Translations under genes and position numbers: made by a program
Notes under the pieces: generated by a model
What the model saw: only the letters and a program-made list of their open reading frames with translations
Told to the model about the DNA's origin: nothing
The model's database searches: none
Part shown: in pieces, positions 55,608 to 64,000 of the stretch
Numbering within the stretch: position 1 is the stretch's first letter
Layout: every line of letters begins with the position of its first letter
NCBI GenBank assembly: GCA_902580765.1
Contig: CACHLW010000002.1
Coordinates: 56,594-120,593 of the forward strand
Direction of reading: 5' to 3'
Source: an uncultured Alphaproteobacteria bacterium
GTDB lineage: Bacteria; Pseudomonadota; Alphaproteobacteria; HIMB59; GCA-002718135
DNA length: 64,000 nucleotides

Positions 55608-56817
55608 GATATTTTGAAAATACTAATGTTGCATTTGTACCACCAAAACCAAAACTATTTGACATAACATGCTCAATTTCAAAGTCATTTTCCGTTTTTA
55701 AAAGAATATTACAATCTTTGGCACTATCATCGAGATTTTCAATATTAGCAGAACCACTAATAAAATTATTTTTCATCATCAATAAACTATAAATTGCTTC
55801 ATGCACACCAGTTGCCCCTAAAGAATGACCAGTCAAAGATTTTGTTGAACTCATATTAGGAATATTTGAACCAAAAACATTTTTGATTGCTTCCAATTCT
55901 TTTACATCTCCTATTGGAGTGCTTGTTCCATGTGTATTTATATAATCAATTTTACCATCAATATTTTTTAATGCTTGCTTCATGCATCTTTCTGCTCCTT
56001 CTCCAGAAGGCTGTACCATATCGTATCCATCTGAGGTTGCTCCATATCCTGTTATTTCACCATATATTTTAGCACCTCTAGCTTTTGCATGCTCTAATTC
56101 TTCAAGTACTAAAGTTCCACCTCCACCAGCAATTACAAAACCATCTCTATCTGCATCATATGCCCTTGAAGATTTTTTTGGAGTAGAATTATATTTTGAT
56201 GACAAAGCACCCATTGCATCAAATAAAATTGACAAAGTCCAATGAAGTTCTTCACCTCCTCCAGCAAAAACAATATTTTGTTTTCCCATCTGAATTAGTT
56301 CGTACGCATTACCAATACAATGTGAACTTGTAGAACATGCTGAAGTAATTGAATAGTTAACTCCTTTAATTTTAAAAGGAGTTGCAAGAGTTGCAGAATT
56401 TGTACTAGACATTGCCCTAGGCACCATAAATGGTCCAATTTTTTTTGAACCCGAACTCTTCCCAATTTCAGAAGACTTAAATAAATTTTGTGTAGATGGA
56501 CCACCTGAACCAACAATTATACCAGTCATTTCATTTGAAATATCACTTTCCTCCAGCCCTGAGTCGTCTATAGCGTCTTTCATCGCAATATAGTTGTAGG
56601 CAGCTCCATCACCCATAAACCTTAGTAATCTTCTATCAATTTCGTTACTAATATCTATATTGGGTTTACCGTGTACGAGACTTCTAAAAGAAAACTCCTC
56701 ATACTCTTCTGCACTTGTTATTCCAGATTTCAAATTTTTAAGACTGTCTATAACATCCGATTGATTATTACCAATACATGATACTATACCTAAACCTGTT
56801 ACTACTACTCTATTCAT
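55600..56817 (-). CDS. fabB: FabB, 3-oxoacyl-ACP synthase I
   Basis: The 405-residue condensing enzyme has the Cys-His-His triad: [22 protein letters not shown] and [11 protein letters not shown]. With FabA it makes unsaturated fatty acids. It starts 3 bases after the fabA stop. Confidence 0.95.
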   Translation of the reverse strand: MNRVVVTGLGIVSCIGNNQSDVIDSLKNLKSGITSAEEYEEFSFRSLVHGKPNIDISNEIDRRLLRFMGDGAAYNYIAMKDAIDDSGLEESDISNEMTGIIVGSGGPSTQNLFKSSEIGKSSGSKKIGPFMVPRAMSSTNSATLATPFKIKGVNYSITSACSTSSHCIGNAYELIQMGKQNIVFAGGGEELHWTLSILFDAMGALSSKYNSTPKKSSRAYDADRDGFVIAGGGGTLVLEELEHAKARGAKIYGEITGYGATSDGYDMVQPSGEGAERCMKQALKNIDGKIDYINTHGTSTPIGDVKELEAIKNVFGSNIPNMSSTKSLTGHSLGATGVHEAIYSLLMMKNNFISGSANIENLDDSAKDCNILLKTENDFEIEHVMSNSFGFGGTNATLVFSKYHA

Positions 56818-56820
56818 TAC

Positions 56821-57327
56821 TTATTTCTCAGGTGAAAATAAACCGACTTTCATATCTTTAGCTTCATAAATTGTTTCACCATCAGCTTTTAAAACACCAT
56901 CTCCAACTCCTAAAATCAATTTTCTTAGTATAAGTCTTTTAAGAGATATGTGATAAGTTACTTTTTTGACTTTTTGTAATACCTGACCGGTAAACTTAAC
57001 TTCACCAACTCCTAAAGCTCTACCCTTTCCTGGTTGACCAAGCCATCCTAAATAAAAACCGAGTAATTGCCACATAGCATCCAAACCTAAGCAACCCGGC
57101 ATTACTGGATCATCTTTAAAATGACATTCAAAAAACCATAAGTCTTCTTTAATATCTAATTCCGCAATAACCTCACCTTTAGCGAATACTCCTCCATTCT
57201 CATTTATTGAAGTAATTCTATCAAACATTAACATAGGAGGCATTGGAAGTTGTGCATTCCCTTTTCCAAAAAGAACACCTTTTGCACAATCAATTAATTG
57301 ATCATAGGTAAATGTATTTTGTTTCAT
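56821..57327 (-). CDS. fabA: FabA, 3-hydroxydecanoyl-ACP dehydratase/isomerase
   Basis: The 168-residue protein has the catalytic [20 protein letters not shown] block with His and Asp, and [15 protein letters not shown]. It makes the cis double bond that starts unsaturated fatty acids. First gene of fabA-fabB-fabI. The irr regulator that often precedes fabA is not here; a ThiF-like gene lies upstream. Confidence 0.95.
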   Translation of the reverse strand: MKQNTFTYDQLIDCAKGVLFGKGNAQLPMPPMLMFDRITSINENGGVFAKGEVIAELDIKEDLWFFECHFKDDPVMPGCLGLDAMWQLLGFYLGWLGQPGKGRALGVGEVKFTGQVLQKVKKVTYHISLKRLILRKLILGVGDGVLKADGETIYEAKDMKVGLFSPEK

Positions 57328-57366
57328 AATTTTAATTAAACTTTTTTTATGTATTTATCAATTAAC

Positions 57367-58119
57367 TTAAACTGATTTTAAATAACAATCATGTTTACTT
57401 TTAATAACAATATTATCAATGCTTAATTTTTTTCCATCAGAAATTGTCATTATATTAGTTTCATCCTTTAAATTTAAATAGAAATTAATTATTTTTTGAG
57501 CGGCAATCAAACCTGCTAACCCTGCAGAAATGCCTGAAATACCTACTACACTACATCTGGGAAGATCAACATCATCTTTGTTAGGAAATATACAATTTAA
57601 ACATACATGATTATTTTTATTTGAATTATTGAAAAGAATTATTTGTAAATCGTGTCTTAATGCAGAGGAATATAAAAAATTGATTGAGTTTTTAAGGCAA
57701 TATTCATTTAATAATTTAGAACTTACCCAATCATCAGTTGCATCAACAATTATTGAACATTCTTTTAGAGAATTTAAATTTAAAGAATTAATATTTTCAT
57801 CAATAGTATCAATTTTACATTCAGTATTGATTAATTGTAATTTATTTTTAGCTACATCAACCTTTTTTCTTCCAATATCATTTAAATTAAACAAAATTTG
57901 TCTATTAAGATTACTTTTTTCAACAATGTCTCCATCTACTATTAAAAATTCTTTTATTCCAGAGTTGACTAAATATTGACTTAAAGGACATCCTATACCT
58001 CCCATACCCACAATACCAATTTTTATATTTGATAATTTTTTTAGGTTTTCTTCAGAAAATTCTTTTAAAATAAATAATCTACTGAAAATTTTATATTCTT
58101 CTTCAGAGTAATTATTCAT
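57367..58119 (-). CDS. ThiF/MoeB-family adenylyltransferase
   Basis: The 250-residue E1-like protein has GMGGIGCPLSQYL (34-46) for ATP, VDGDIVEKSNLNRQILF and VDATDDW. Only one clear CxxC (CLNC) is present with a further Cys in PRCSVVG; MoeB and ThiF normally show two CxxC pairs. It activates a ubiquitin-like sulfur carrier (ThiS or MoaD) by adenylation; neither is near. Which pathway it serves cannot be told. Confidence 0.8.
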   Translation of the reverse strand: MNNYSEEEYKIFSRLFILKEFSEENLKKLSNIKIGIVGMGGIGCPLSQYLVNSGIKEFLIVDGDIVEKSNLNRQILFNLNDIGRKKVDVAKNKLQLINTECKIDTIDENINSLNLNSLKECSIIVDATDDWVSSKLLNEYCLKNSINFLYSSALRHDLQIILFNNSNKNNHVCLNCIFPNKDDVDLPRCSVVGISGISAGLAGLIAAQKIINFYLNLKDETNIMTISDGKKLSIDNIVIKSKHDCYLKSV

Positions 58120-58123
58120 AATT

Positions 58124-59293
58124 TTATATAGAATTATAAATTTGTTTTATAATTTGCTTTGCACAATTTACCTTTGTCATTTTCTTAAATTTTTTTATCT
58201 GGTTTTTTGTAATTATTGATATCTGATTATAATCTGAACCAAAAACTTTATTTTTACTATCGATTTTATTGTAAACCATCATATCACATTTTTTATTAAC
58301 TAATTTTTTTTTGGCATTATCAATGCTCCCCGTTTCTGCAGCAAAACCAACTAAAAATTTAGGCCTTTGAGTTTTACTTTTTCCAATTTTTTCTAAAATA
58401 TCAATATTTTTATAAAGACTAATATTTAATTTTTCATTTTTTTTAATCTTGGATTTATTTATATTTTTATTTTTGAAATCAGATACTGCAGCAGTAAAAA
58501 TTCCTATATCAATTTTAGAAATTTTTCTAATTTTTTGATACATTTCGTTTGCTGATTTTATTTGAATAAATTTTAAATTTGGTGGAGGATCTAAATTTGT
58601 TGGTCCAGATATCAAGGTTACATTCGCTCCATATAAAACTAATTGTGAAGCAATTTCATAGCCTTGTTTTCCAGAAGATTGATTTGAAATAAACCTAACT
58701 GGATCAATCATTTCAATTGTTGGTCCTGCAGTTACTAGGCATTTTTTATTTTTTAATAAATTAACATTTTCTAGTCTGTTTAAAATTCTATTTACAATAT
58801 TTTTTGAGTTATCAATTCTGCCTAAACCAAATTCTCCACACTTTAGATTTCCAACTTTAGGGCCAATAAACTCATGACCGCTATCCTTTAATAATCTCAC
58901 ATTTTTTTGATTGATTTTGTTATACCACATAAAACTATTCATTGCAGGGACAAACAAAATTTTTTTATTTGAAGCAAGTAACGTATTAGAGGCTAAATTA
59001 TCTCCATATCCATTAGCAAACTTGGCAATAGAATTAGCTGTAGCTGGACATACAACTATTATATCATTATCTCTTGATAAATTAATATGAAGCATCTTAT
59101 TTTTCTTCTCATCTTCATCAGTAAATATTTTATTTTTAAGTAATTTTTTTATATCTGATATTTTTATATATTTCTTCGCTTCTTTAGTTAGAATGCAACT
59201 AATTTTGATTTGATTAATATTCAGCAAAGTAATAATTTCTTTACATCGAGATGCAGCTATAGAGCCAGTTATTATTAATAAAATTTTATTCAT
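58124..59293 (-). CDS. coaBC: CoaBC, bifunctional pantothenate pathway enzyme
   Basis: The 389-residue protein joins phosphopantothenoylcysteine decarboxylase (CPATANSIAKFANG, PAMNSFMW, KCGEFGLGRI with the catalytic Cys) and the synthetase (VTAGPTIEMIDPVRFISNQSSGKQG, AAVSDF). It makes 4'-phosphopantetheine for CoA. It ends with a 1-base overlap to ubiE. In many Alphaproteobacteria ubiB sits between ubiE and coaBC; it is missing here. Confidence 0.95.
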   Translation of the reverse strand: MNKILLIITGSIAASRCKEIITLLNINQIKISCILTKEAKKYIKISDIKKLLKNKIFTDEDEKKNKMLHINLSRDNDIIVVCPATANSIAKFANGYGDNLASNTLLASNKKILFVPAMNSFMWYNKINQKNVRLLKDSGHEFIGPKVGNLKCGEFGLGRIDNSKNIVNRILNRLENVNLLKNKKCLVTAGPTIEMIDPVRFISNQSSGKQGYEIASQLVLYGANVTLISGPTNLDPPPNLKFIQIKSANEMYQKIRKISKIDIGIFTAAVSDFKNKNINKSKIKKNEKLNISLYKNIDILEKIGKSKTQRPKFLVGFAAETGSIDNAKKKLVNKKCDMMVYNKIDSKNKVFGSDYNQISIITKNQIKKFKKMTKVNCAKQIIKQIYNSI

Positions 59294-60024
59294 TAAAGTT
59301 TATAACCAGTATGTATAGCTACAATTCCATTAAATAGATTAATAGTCTCGACTTTAGTAAATCCACAATCACGTAGATTTTTGCTAAGCTCTTCTTGTGA
59401 TGGAAATAAATCAATACTTTCACTCAAATAGTTATAAGAATTCTTATCTTTAGCAACTATTTCTCCTAACAGAGGTAAAATCCTTGATTTGTAGATATTA
59501 TATGAACTTGATATCAAAGATGATTTGGGTGTGCTAAATTCTAAGCAACAATATTTACCACCAGGTTTAAGAACTCTGTAAGCCTCTTTTATGGATAACA
59601 AATACTCTGTAACATTTCTTAAGCAGAAAGAAATAGTATATATATCAAAAAAATTATTTTCAAAATTTAACCTTTCAGCATTACCAATAAAATATTTTAT
59701 ATTTTTTTCATTTTTTAATTTTTTTCTCCCTTCTATTAACATTTCTTCATTCAGGTCTAAAAGATAAAGACTGGTTATTAAATCTTCTTTTAAAATTTCA
59801 CTAGCGATATCACCAGAACCAGAACCAACATCCAAGATTATGTCATTTTCCTTTATATCCATAATTTCTACAAATCTTTTTTTCCATAATCGGTGCATAC
59901 CAAAACTCATCAAATCATTCATTATATCGTAGCTCGGAGCTACGCTTGAAAATACTTTTTGAACAAGTTTAGTCTTTTGTTTTGAATTTACTTTTGTATA
60001 ACCAAAATTATAATCTTTTTTCAT
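59293..60024 (-). CDS. ubiE: UbiE, demethylmenaquinone/ubiquinone C-methyltransferase
   Basis: I start at ATG 60024 (KKDYNFGYTKV), the usual place for the family; a longer frame would run through mutM. The 243-residue protein has VFSSVAPSYDIMNDLMSFGMHRLWK, the SAM motif LDVGSGSGDIA and FCLRNVTE. It methylates the quinone ring. Its ATG is one base away from the mutM ATG on the other strand. Confidence 0.94.
   Translation of the reverse strand: MKKDYNFGYTKVNSKQKTKLVQKVFSSVAPSYDIMNDLMSFGMHRLWKKRFVEIMDIKENDIILDVGSGSGDIASEILKEDLITSLYLLDLNEEMLIEGRKKLKNEKNIKYFIGNAERLNFENNFFDIYTISFCLRNVTEYLLSIKEAYRVLKPGGKYCCLEFSTPKSSLISSSYNIYKSRILPLLGEIVAKDKNSYNYLSESIDLFPSQEELSKNLRDCGFTKVETINLFNGIVAIHTGYKL
60009..60014 (+). 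promoter_or_regulatory. Possible -10 element of mutM
   Basis: Perfect TATAAT at 60009-60014, inside ubiE and 11 bases before the mutM ATG. No -35 at normal spacing (TTGAAT at 59982 would be 21 bases off). In AT-rich DNA this can be chance. Confidence 0.3.
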
Positions 60025-60025
60025 T

Positions 60026-60844
60026 ATGCCAGAATTACCTGAAGTTGAAACTACAATTAGAGGACTTAGTGTAATATTGAAGCAAAAAATATCTAATGTC
60101 AAAATTCATACATCAAAACTGCGTTTTAAAATTCCTAATAATATATCTAATATACTACGTAACTCCAAGATATCCAACTTAAGACGCATAGCAAAGTTCA
60201 TTATCATAGATTTAGATAAAGATTATTCTGTAGTTATACATTTAGGGATGTCAGGAAGATTAAAAACTGTATCTTCAAACTATAAAAGAGCAAAACATGA
60301 TCATTTTGTTATATATTTTTTAAGTAAAAAGATACTCATTTACCATGATCCTAGGAAATTTGGATTTATTGATTTAGTAAAAACAAGAGATCTACAAAAA
60401 CAAAAGTATATTATGAGCCTGGGTTTAGATGCGTTGAGTCCAGATCTTACAGCGCAAATGATATTTGAAAAAATTTCAAAATCTGAGGTGCCAATAAAGC
60501 AAATTTTACTAAATCAAAAAATAATTGCTGGCATAGGTAATATCTATGCATCGGAAATTCTATTTGATTCTAAAATTTCCCCACTTACTTTAGGCAAGAA
60601 TTTAGATATTAGTCTCATTATGAAACTAATTAAGTCTATTAGAAAAATTTTAAAGAAAGCAATTAAATATGGAGGATCGACCATAAGAGATTATAGGTCT
60701 GCTGACGGTACATTAGGAAACTTTCAGTCAAATTTTAGGGTATACAATAAAGAAGGAAAAAAAATTGGTAATGACAAGGTCAAAAAGATTGTTCAGTATG
60801 GTCGATCTACTTTTTATTGTCCAAAAATTCAAAATAATTGGTAA
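60026..60844 (+). CDS. mutM: MutM/Fpg, formamidopyrimidine-DNA glycosylase with degenerate zinc finger
   Basis: The 272-residue protein starts PELPEVETT with catalytic Pro2 and Glu3, and has the H2TH part (LLNQKIIAGIGNIYASEILF). It removes 8-oxoguanine. At the C-terminus the finger keeps YGRSTFYCP (with the DNA-contacting Arg) but three of the four zinc cysteines are gone. The gene precedes rpsT as in other Alphaproteobacteria. Confidence 0.93.
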   Translation: MPELPEVETTIRGLSVILKQKISNVKIHTSKLRFKIPNNISNILRNSKISNLRRIAKFIIIDLDKDYSVVIHLGMSGRLKTVSSNYKRAKHDHFVIYFLSKKILIYHDPRKFGFIDLVKTRDLQKQKYIMSLGLDALSPDLTAQMIFEKISKSEVPIKQILLNQKIIAGIGNIYASEILFDSKISPLTLGKNLDISLIMKLIKSIRKILKKAIKYGGSTIRDYRSADGTLGNFQSNFRVYNKEGKKIGNDKVKKIVQYGRSTFYCPKIQNNW

Positions 60845-60862
60845 TTCATCAATAAATATTAA

Positions 60863-60890
60863 TTGACTTAATTTATTTTGAATTTATAGC
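60863..60890 (+). promoter_or_regulatory. Promoter of rpsT
   Basis: TTGACT (60863-60868) and TATAGC (60885-60890) with 16 bases between. The expected transcript start falls at about 60896-60898, on the ATG at 60897. No SD is present between. Confidence 0.5.
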
Positions 60891-60896
60891 TCCGTC

Positions 60897-61157
60897 ATGG
60901 CTAATCATGTTTCAGCAAAAAAAAGATCAAGACAGAACAAAACTAGAAATACTGTTAATTCTCAATACTTGTCTAAGTTTAGAAACGCTCTAAATAAATT
61001 TAAGTCATCCGTTGAAGCAAAAAATGAGGAGGAAATTCAAAAATCCTTTAGTAATGTCAACTCAATAATGGCCAGAGCATCAAAAAAAGGGATTTTCAAA
61101 AAAGAATACATATCCAGAAAGTTATCCTCCTTATCAAAACAAATTTCAAAAAAATAA
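60897..61157 (+). CDS. rpsT: RpsT, ribosomal protein S20
   Basis: The 86-residue basic protein opens ANHVSAKKRSRQNKTR, the S20 start, and has the later ASKKGIFKKEYISRKLSSL block. It binds 16S rRNA. It stands between mutM and dnaA, the usual alphaproteobacterial place. Possibly leaderless (see its promoter). Confidence 0.97.
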   Translation: MANHVSAKKRSRQNKTRNTVNSQYLSKFRNALNKFKSSVEAKNEEEIQKSFSNVNSIMARASKKGIFKKEYISRKLSSLSKQISKK

Positions 61158-61302
61158 TTTTTTTTTAATTTTTTTCACTTTTCTTCTTGCTAAAAATACT
61201 TAAAGAGTGTTGATTAAGTAAATTAATTTGGTGATTTAATTTTACGACTTTAGATTTTTTGCGTAGAATTTCATTTAGTAAAAATCGTCTTGTTGGGGGA
61301 AA

Positions 61303-62697
61303 ATGGATAATTCATCTACTATATTTGACGAAAGTAAATGGTTATCTTTTAAAAAAAATCTTAAAAAAAATGTTGGTGACTCTGCTTTTAATAATTGGTT
61401 AAAACATTTAAAATTCGTTTCAGTAGAAGATTGTATAATTACTTTCTCTGTTCCAACAAAGTTCTTAAGAGATTGGATTGTAAATAATTATTCTGATAAG
61501 ATTAAAGATGAAGCTAAAAATCTTTTAAATAAACTAGATACAATAAAATTTGTTGTTAAACCAACTGGTGGTAGAATTGTCCCGGGTACTGCTCGTACAA
61601 TTAAAAGTAGTGATAATCATTGGAAATCCACTTTAGATCTAAGATCTAATCAATCATCAAATTATCCCAATGAATTTGGAGCTCCTTTAGATCCTCGCTT
61701 CACTTTTGAAAATTTTGTTGTGGGTAAACCTAATGAACTAGCATTTGCAGCTTCTCAAAGAGTTTCTGAAGCTGATAAAATTACATTCAATCCACTTTTT
61801 TTATGTGGTGGTGTTGGATTAGGAAAAACACATCTAATGCATGCAATTGGATGGAAGATTAAACAACAGCAACCAGAAAGGAAAGTAATATATCTTTCAG
61901 CAGAAAAGTTCATGTATCAATTTGTTAGAGCATTAAGATACAAGGATACCTCTGCTTTTAAAGAGCAATTTAGATCAATAGATGTGCTTATGATTGATGA
62001 TGTTCAGTTTATAAGCGGTAAAGATAATACTCAAGAAGAATTTTTTCATACATTCAATGCATTGATTGAACAGAATAAACAAATAGTTATATCTGCTGAC
62101 AAAACACCAACTGATCTTGATGGTGTACAAGAAAGATTGAAGTCAAGATTAGGTTGTGGTTTGGTTGCAGATATTCATCCAACAACTTATGAATTAAGAC
62201 TTGGTATTTTAATCGAAAAAGCTCATAAACGAGGTGTAGAAATACCACCAAAAGTTCTTGAATTTCTCTCTCATAGGATTATTTCTAACGTTAGAGAGAT
62301 GGAAGGAGCACTAAATAGATTGGTAGCTCATGCAACTTTAGTCGGAACAGCAATTACTGTAGAAACTGCACAATTAGTTCTTCAAGATTTATTAAAATCA
62401 TCAAATAAAAAGATTACAATTGAAGAAATTCAAAAAAAAGTAGCTGAGCATTTCAACATAAGGATTACGGACATGCATTCTCCAAGAAGATCTCGCTCTG
62501 TTGCAAGACCTAGACAAATAGCAATGTATCTTGCAAAATCTATAACATCAAGATCATTACCTGAAATTGGAAGAAAATTTGGTGGAAGAGATCACACTAC
62601 AGTCATGCATGCTGTTAAGAAAATAGAAGAACTTAAGCTATCTGATGTTAATTTTAATGAAGACCTAGAGTTATTAAAAAGACTTATAGATTCTTAA
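61303..62697 (+). CDS. dnaA: DnaA, replication initiator
   Basis: The 464-residue protein has the N-terminal oligomerisation domain (FNNWLKHLKF), a linker, the AAA+ core (GGVGLGKTHLMHAIG, LMIDDVQFISGK) and the C-terminal helix-turn-helix with GGRDHTTVMHAV, which reads DnaA boxes. It opens oriC. A 145-base leader precedes it with GGGGG just before the ATG as a weak SD. dnaN follows after 23 bases. Confidence 0.97.
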   Translation: MDNSSTIFDESKWLSFKKNLKKNVGDSAFNNWLKHLKFVSVEDCIITFSVPTKFLRDWIVNNYSDKIKDEAKNLLNKLDTIKFVVKPTGGRIVPGTARTIKSSDNHWKSTLDLRSNQSSNYPNEFGAPLDPRFTFENFVVGKPNELAFAASQRVSEADKITFNPLFLCGGVGLGKTHLMHAIGWKIKQQQPERKVIYLSAEKFMYQFVRALRYKDTSAFKEQFRSIDVLMIDDVQFISGKDNTQEEFFHTFNALIEQNKQIVISADKTPTDLDGVQERLKSRLGCGLVADIHPTTYELRLGILIEKAHKRGVEIPPKVLEFLSHRIISNVREMEGALNRLVAHATLVGTAITVETAQLVLQDLLKSSNKKITIEEIQKKVAEHFNIRITDMHSPRRSRSVARPRQIAMYLAKSITSRSLPEIGRKFGGRDHTTVMHAVKKIEELKLSDVNFNEDLELLKRLIDS

Positions 62698-62720
62698 TTC
62701 TTTTTATCATATGTTTAGGT

Positions 62721-63836
62721 ATGAAATTTAAAATATTACGTTCTAATTTTTTTAAAACTCTTTCACATTTGCAAGGTATTGTTGACAAGAAGAATGCACT
62801 TCCCATTTTAGCTAATATTTTAATTGAAGCAAAAAATGATCAAATAGTTTTATCATCAACGGATATGGATATTTCTATAATAGAAAAGATATCTTGTAAT
62901 GTAATGGAAGAAGGAGCTACAACTCTAAACTCACAAATATTATATGATATTGTTAGAAAAATTGATGAGAACAGTGAAATAGAAATAATTTCAAATAATG
63001 GTAAACTACTAACTTTGAGATCTGATGGATCAAGATTTTCTCTAGCTTGTTTACCTAAGGAAGACTACCCTATAATTGAAAAAGATAAATCCGGTATTCA
63101 AGTTAAAATAAATTCAAAAGTTCTTTATAAATTAATAGATAAAACAAAATTTGCAATTTCAAATGAAGAGACTAGATATTTTTTAAATGGTTTATATTTT
63201 AATATAACTAATGAAAATAATAATAATATATTAACATTAGTGGGTACCGATGGTCATAGGCTTGCCAAGTTTAGCAATGCAATTGATGGTAAGATTGATC
63301 AAGTCTCTGGTGTAATTATTCCAAAGAAAACAATTTATGAATTATCTAAATTGTTATCTGAAATAGATATGGAAATTACAGTTTCAATAAACTCTAATAA
63401 AATTGTATTTATCATAGGAGATATAATTTTTATTTCAAAATTAATTGATGGTAATTTCCCAGATTACAAAAGAGTCATTCCAGAAGATAATAATAATTTA
63501 TTAAAAATTAGCAGAGAAAAATTATTGTCGGCTGTTGATAGGGTTAGTACAATTGCAAACGAAAAATCACCAGTGATTAAGTTTAAAATATTACAAAATA
63601 TTCTTAATTTAAATACTATTAACAATGAAAGTAGCACTGCTTCGGAAGATTTAAATATAAATTATGAAGGAAATGATATTGAAATAGGATTTAACTCAAA
63701 ATACATAATGGATATGATGAATAATTTAGAGGATAATGAAATAATTATTAACTTTAAAGATAATTCCTCACCTATAATTGTGCAAGAAAATTCAAATACC
63801 AGTCTTGTTTATGTATTAATGCCAATGAGAGTTTAG
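62721..63836 (+). CDS. dnaN: DnaN, DNA polymerase III beta clamp
   Basis: The 371-residue clamp begins with MKFKILRSNFFKTL and KNALPILANILIEAK and ends with VYVLMPMRV, both family hallmarks. Three clamp domains are covered. It tethers polymerase III to DNA and helps regulate DnaA. recF starts 3 bases after its stop. Confidence 0.97.
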   Translation: MKFKILRSNFFKTLSHLQGIVDKKNALPILANILIEAKNDQIVLSSTDMDISIIEKISCNVMEEGATTLNSQILYDIVRKIDENSEIEIISNNGKLLTLRSDGSRFSLACLPKEDYPIIEKDKSGIQVKINSKVLYKLIDKTKFAISNEETRYFLNGLYFNITNENNNNILTLVGTDGHRLAKFSNAIDGKIDQVSGVIIPKKTIYELSKLLSEIDMEITVSINSNKIVFIIGDIIFISKLIDGNFPDYKRVIPEDNNNLLKISREKLLSAVDRVSTIANEKSPVIKFKILQNILNLNTINNESSTASEDLNINYEGNDIEIGFNSKYIMDMMNNLEDNEIIINFKDNSSPIIVQENSNTSLVYVLMPMRV

Positions 63837-63839
63837 AAT

Positions 63840-64000
63840 TTGGTAAAAATTAAAAATATTGAATTCAAAAACTTCAGAAATTTTAAAAATTTTAAAACAT
63901 CCTTTGATAATAAGTTAAATATTTTATTTGGTGATAATGGTTGTGGCAAAACCAATATATTAGAAGGCATTTCTTTAGTTGCAAAAGGTAGGGGTATTAG
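63840..64000 (+). CDS. recF: RecF, DNA repair ATPase (3' end cut by window)
   Basis: The visible 53 residues read VKIKNIEFKNFRNF, then FGDNGCGKTNILEGI, the RecF Walker A, then SLVAKGRGI. I start at TTG 63840, 3 bases after the dnaN stop; no ATG is close. RecF loads RecA at gaps with RecO and RecR. dnaA-dnaN-recF is the classic order. Confidence 0.93.
   Translation, partial: MVKIKNIEFKNFRNFKNFKTSFDNKLNILFGDNGCGKTNILEGISLVAKGRGI

Noticed and set aside
61158..61302. oriC in the rpsT-dnaA gap
   Set aside because: No perfect DnaA box and no ordered repeats; in Alphaproteobacteria the origin is often elsewhere.
1..64000. tRNA, rRNA, CRISPR array, transposon or phage genes
   Set aside because: None seen: the gaps are too short and hold no such structure, and no recombinase or transposase motif appears.

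Overview
This AT-rich window is typical of a streamlined marine alphaproteobacterium. Genes are packed end to end, many overlap by 1 to 32 bases, and no stretch longer than 300 bases lacks a gene. The order ubiE/mutM-rpsT-dnaA-dnaN-recF, the run miaB-phoH-ybeY-corC-lnt-trmB-nusA-infB-rbfA-truB-rpsO-pnp, fabA-fabB-fabI, and the FYDLN-type protein all point to Alphaproteobacteria. The base composition and compaction recall SAR11 or the AEGEAN-169/HIMB59 group; that finer placement is inference. I see no tRNA, rRNA, CRISPR array, insertion sequence or phage gene.

Region 1 (1-4 kb) holds the end of msrP with msrQ (periplasmic methionine sulfoxide repair), an MFS transporter, two small zinc-binding proteins (one only 53 residues) and an EamA transporter.

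Region 2 (4-34.6 kb) is a phosphorus-acquisition island. It starts with a Ugp-type ABC transporter whose permease/ATPase genes (minus strand) and binding-protein gene (plus strand) flank phnA and phnY, the two enzymes that turn phosphonoacetaldehyde into acetate and phosphate. Next come a MetE-like zinc methyltransferase, an iron alcohol dehydrogenase of the phosphonoacetaldehyde reductase type, a possible SAM methyltransferase, a GpdQ-like phosphodiesterase, an AllA-like cupin, phnW, a PhnZ-like mixed-valence di-iron oxygenase and a Cys-based phosphatase. Then follow low-affinity phosphate uptake (pit with its accessory protein), a thioredoxin-type arsenate reductase, polyphosphate metabolism (ppk, sixA, ppx), an AqpS-like aquaporin, the lipid-remodelling pair plcP-agt, a SET-domain methyltransferase, and phoR-pstSCAB-phoU-phoB. 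Candidate Pho boxes built from TTGTAA(C/T)-like 7-mers at exact 11-base spacing lie before ugpC, ugpB, the pit accessory gene, pstS and phoB, so much of the island is probably one PhoB regulon.

Region 3 (34.6-46.6 kb) is housekeeping: murJ, trpS, an Nfu iron-sulfur carrier, a glucosaminidase, a polysaccharide deacetylase, tsaB, rimI, miaB, phoH, ybeY, corC-like, lnt and trmB. Region 4 (46.6-54.8 kb) is the nusA-infB-rbfA-truB-rpsO-pnp operon, preceded by a terminator-like hairpin that almost touches nusA, plus a glycerophosphodiesterase gene. Region 5 (54.8-64 kb) carries fabA-fabB-fabI, a ThiF-like gene, coaBC, ubiE, mutM, rpsT, dnaA, dnaN and the start of recF.

The most interesting hypothesis is that 4-18.4 kb encodes a combined route for importing and degrading 2-carbon phosphonates (2-aminoethylphosphonate, 2-hydroxyethylphosphonate and possibly their esters), using a sugar/glycerol-phosphate-type transporter not usually assigned to phosphonates.
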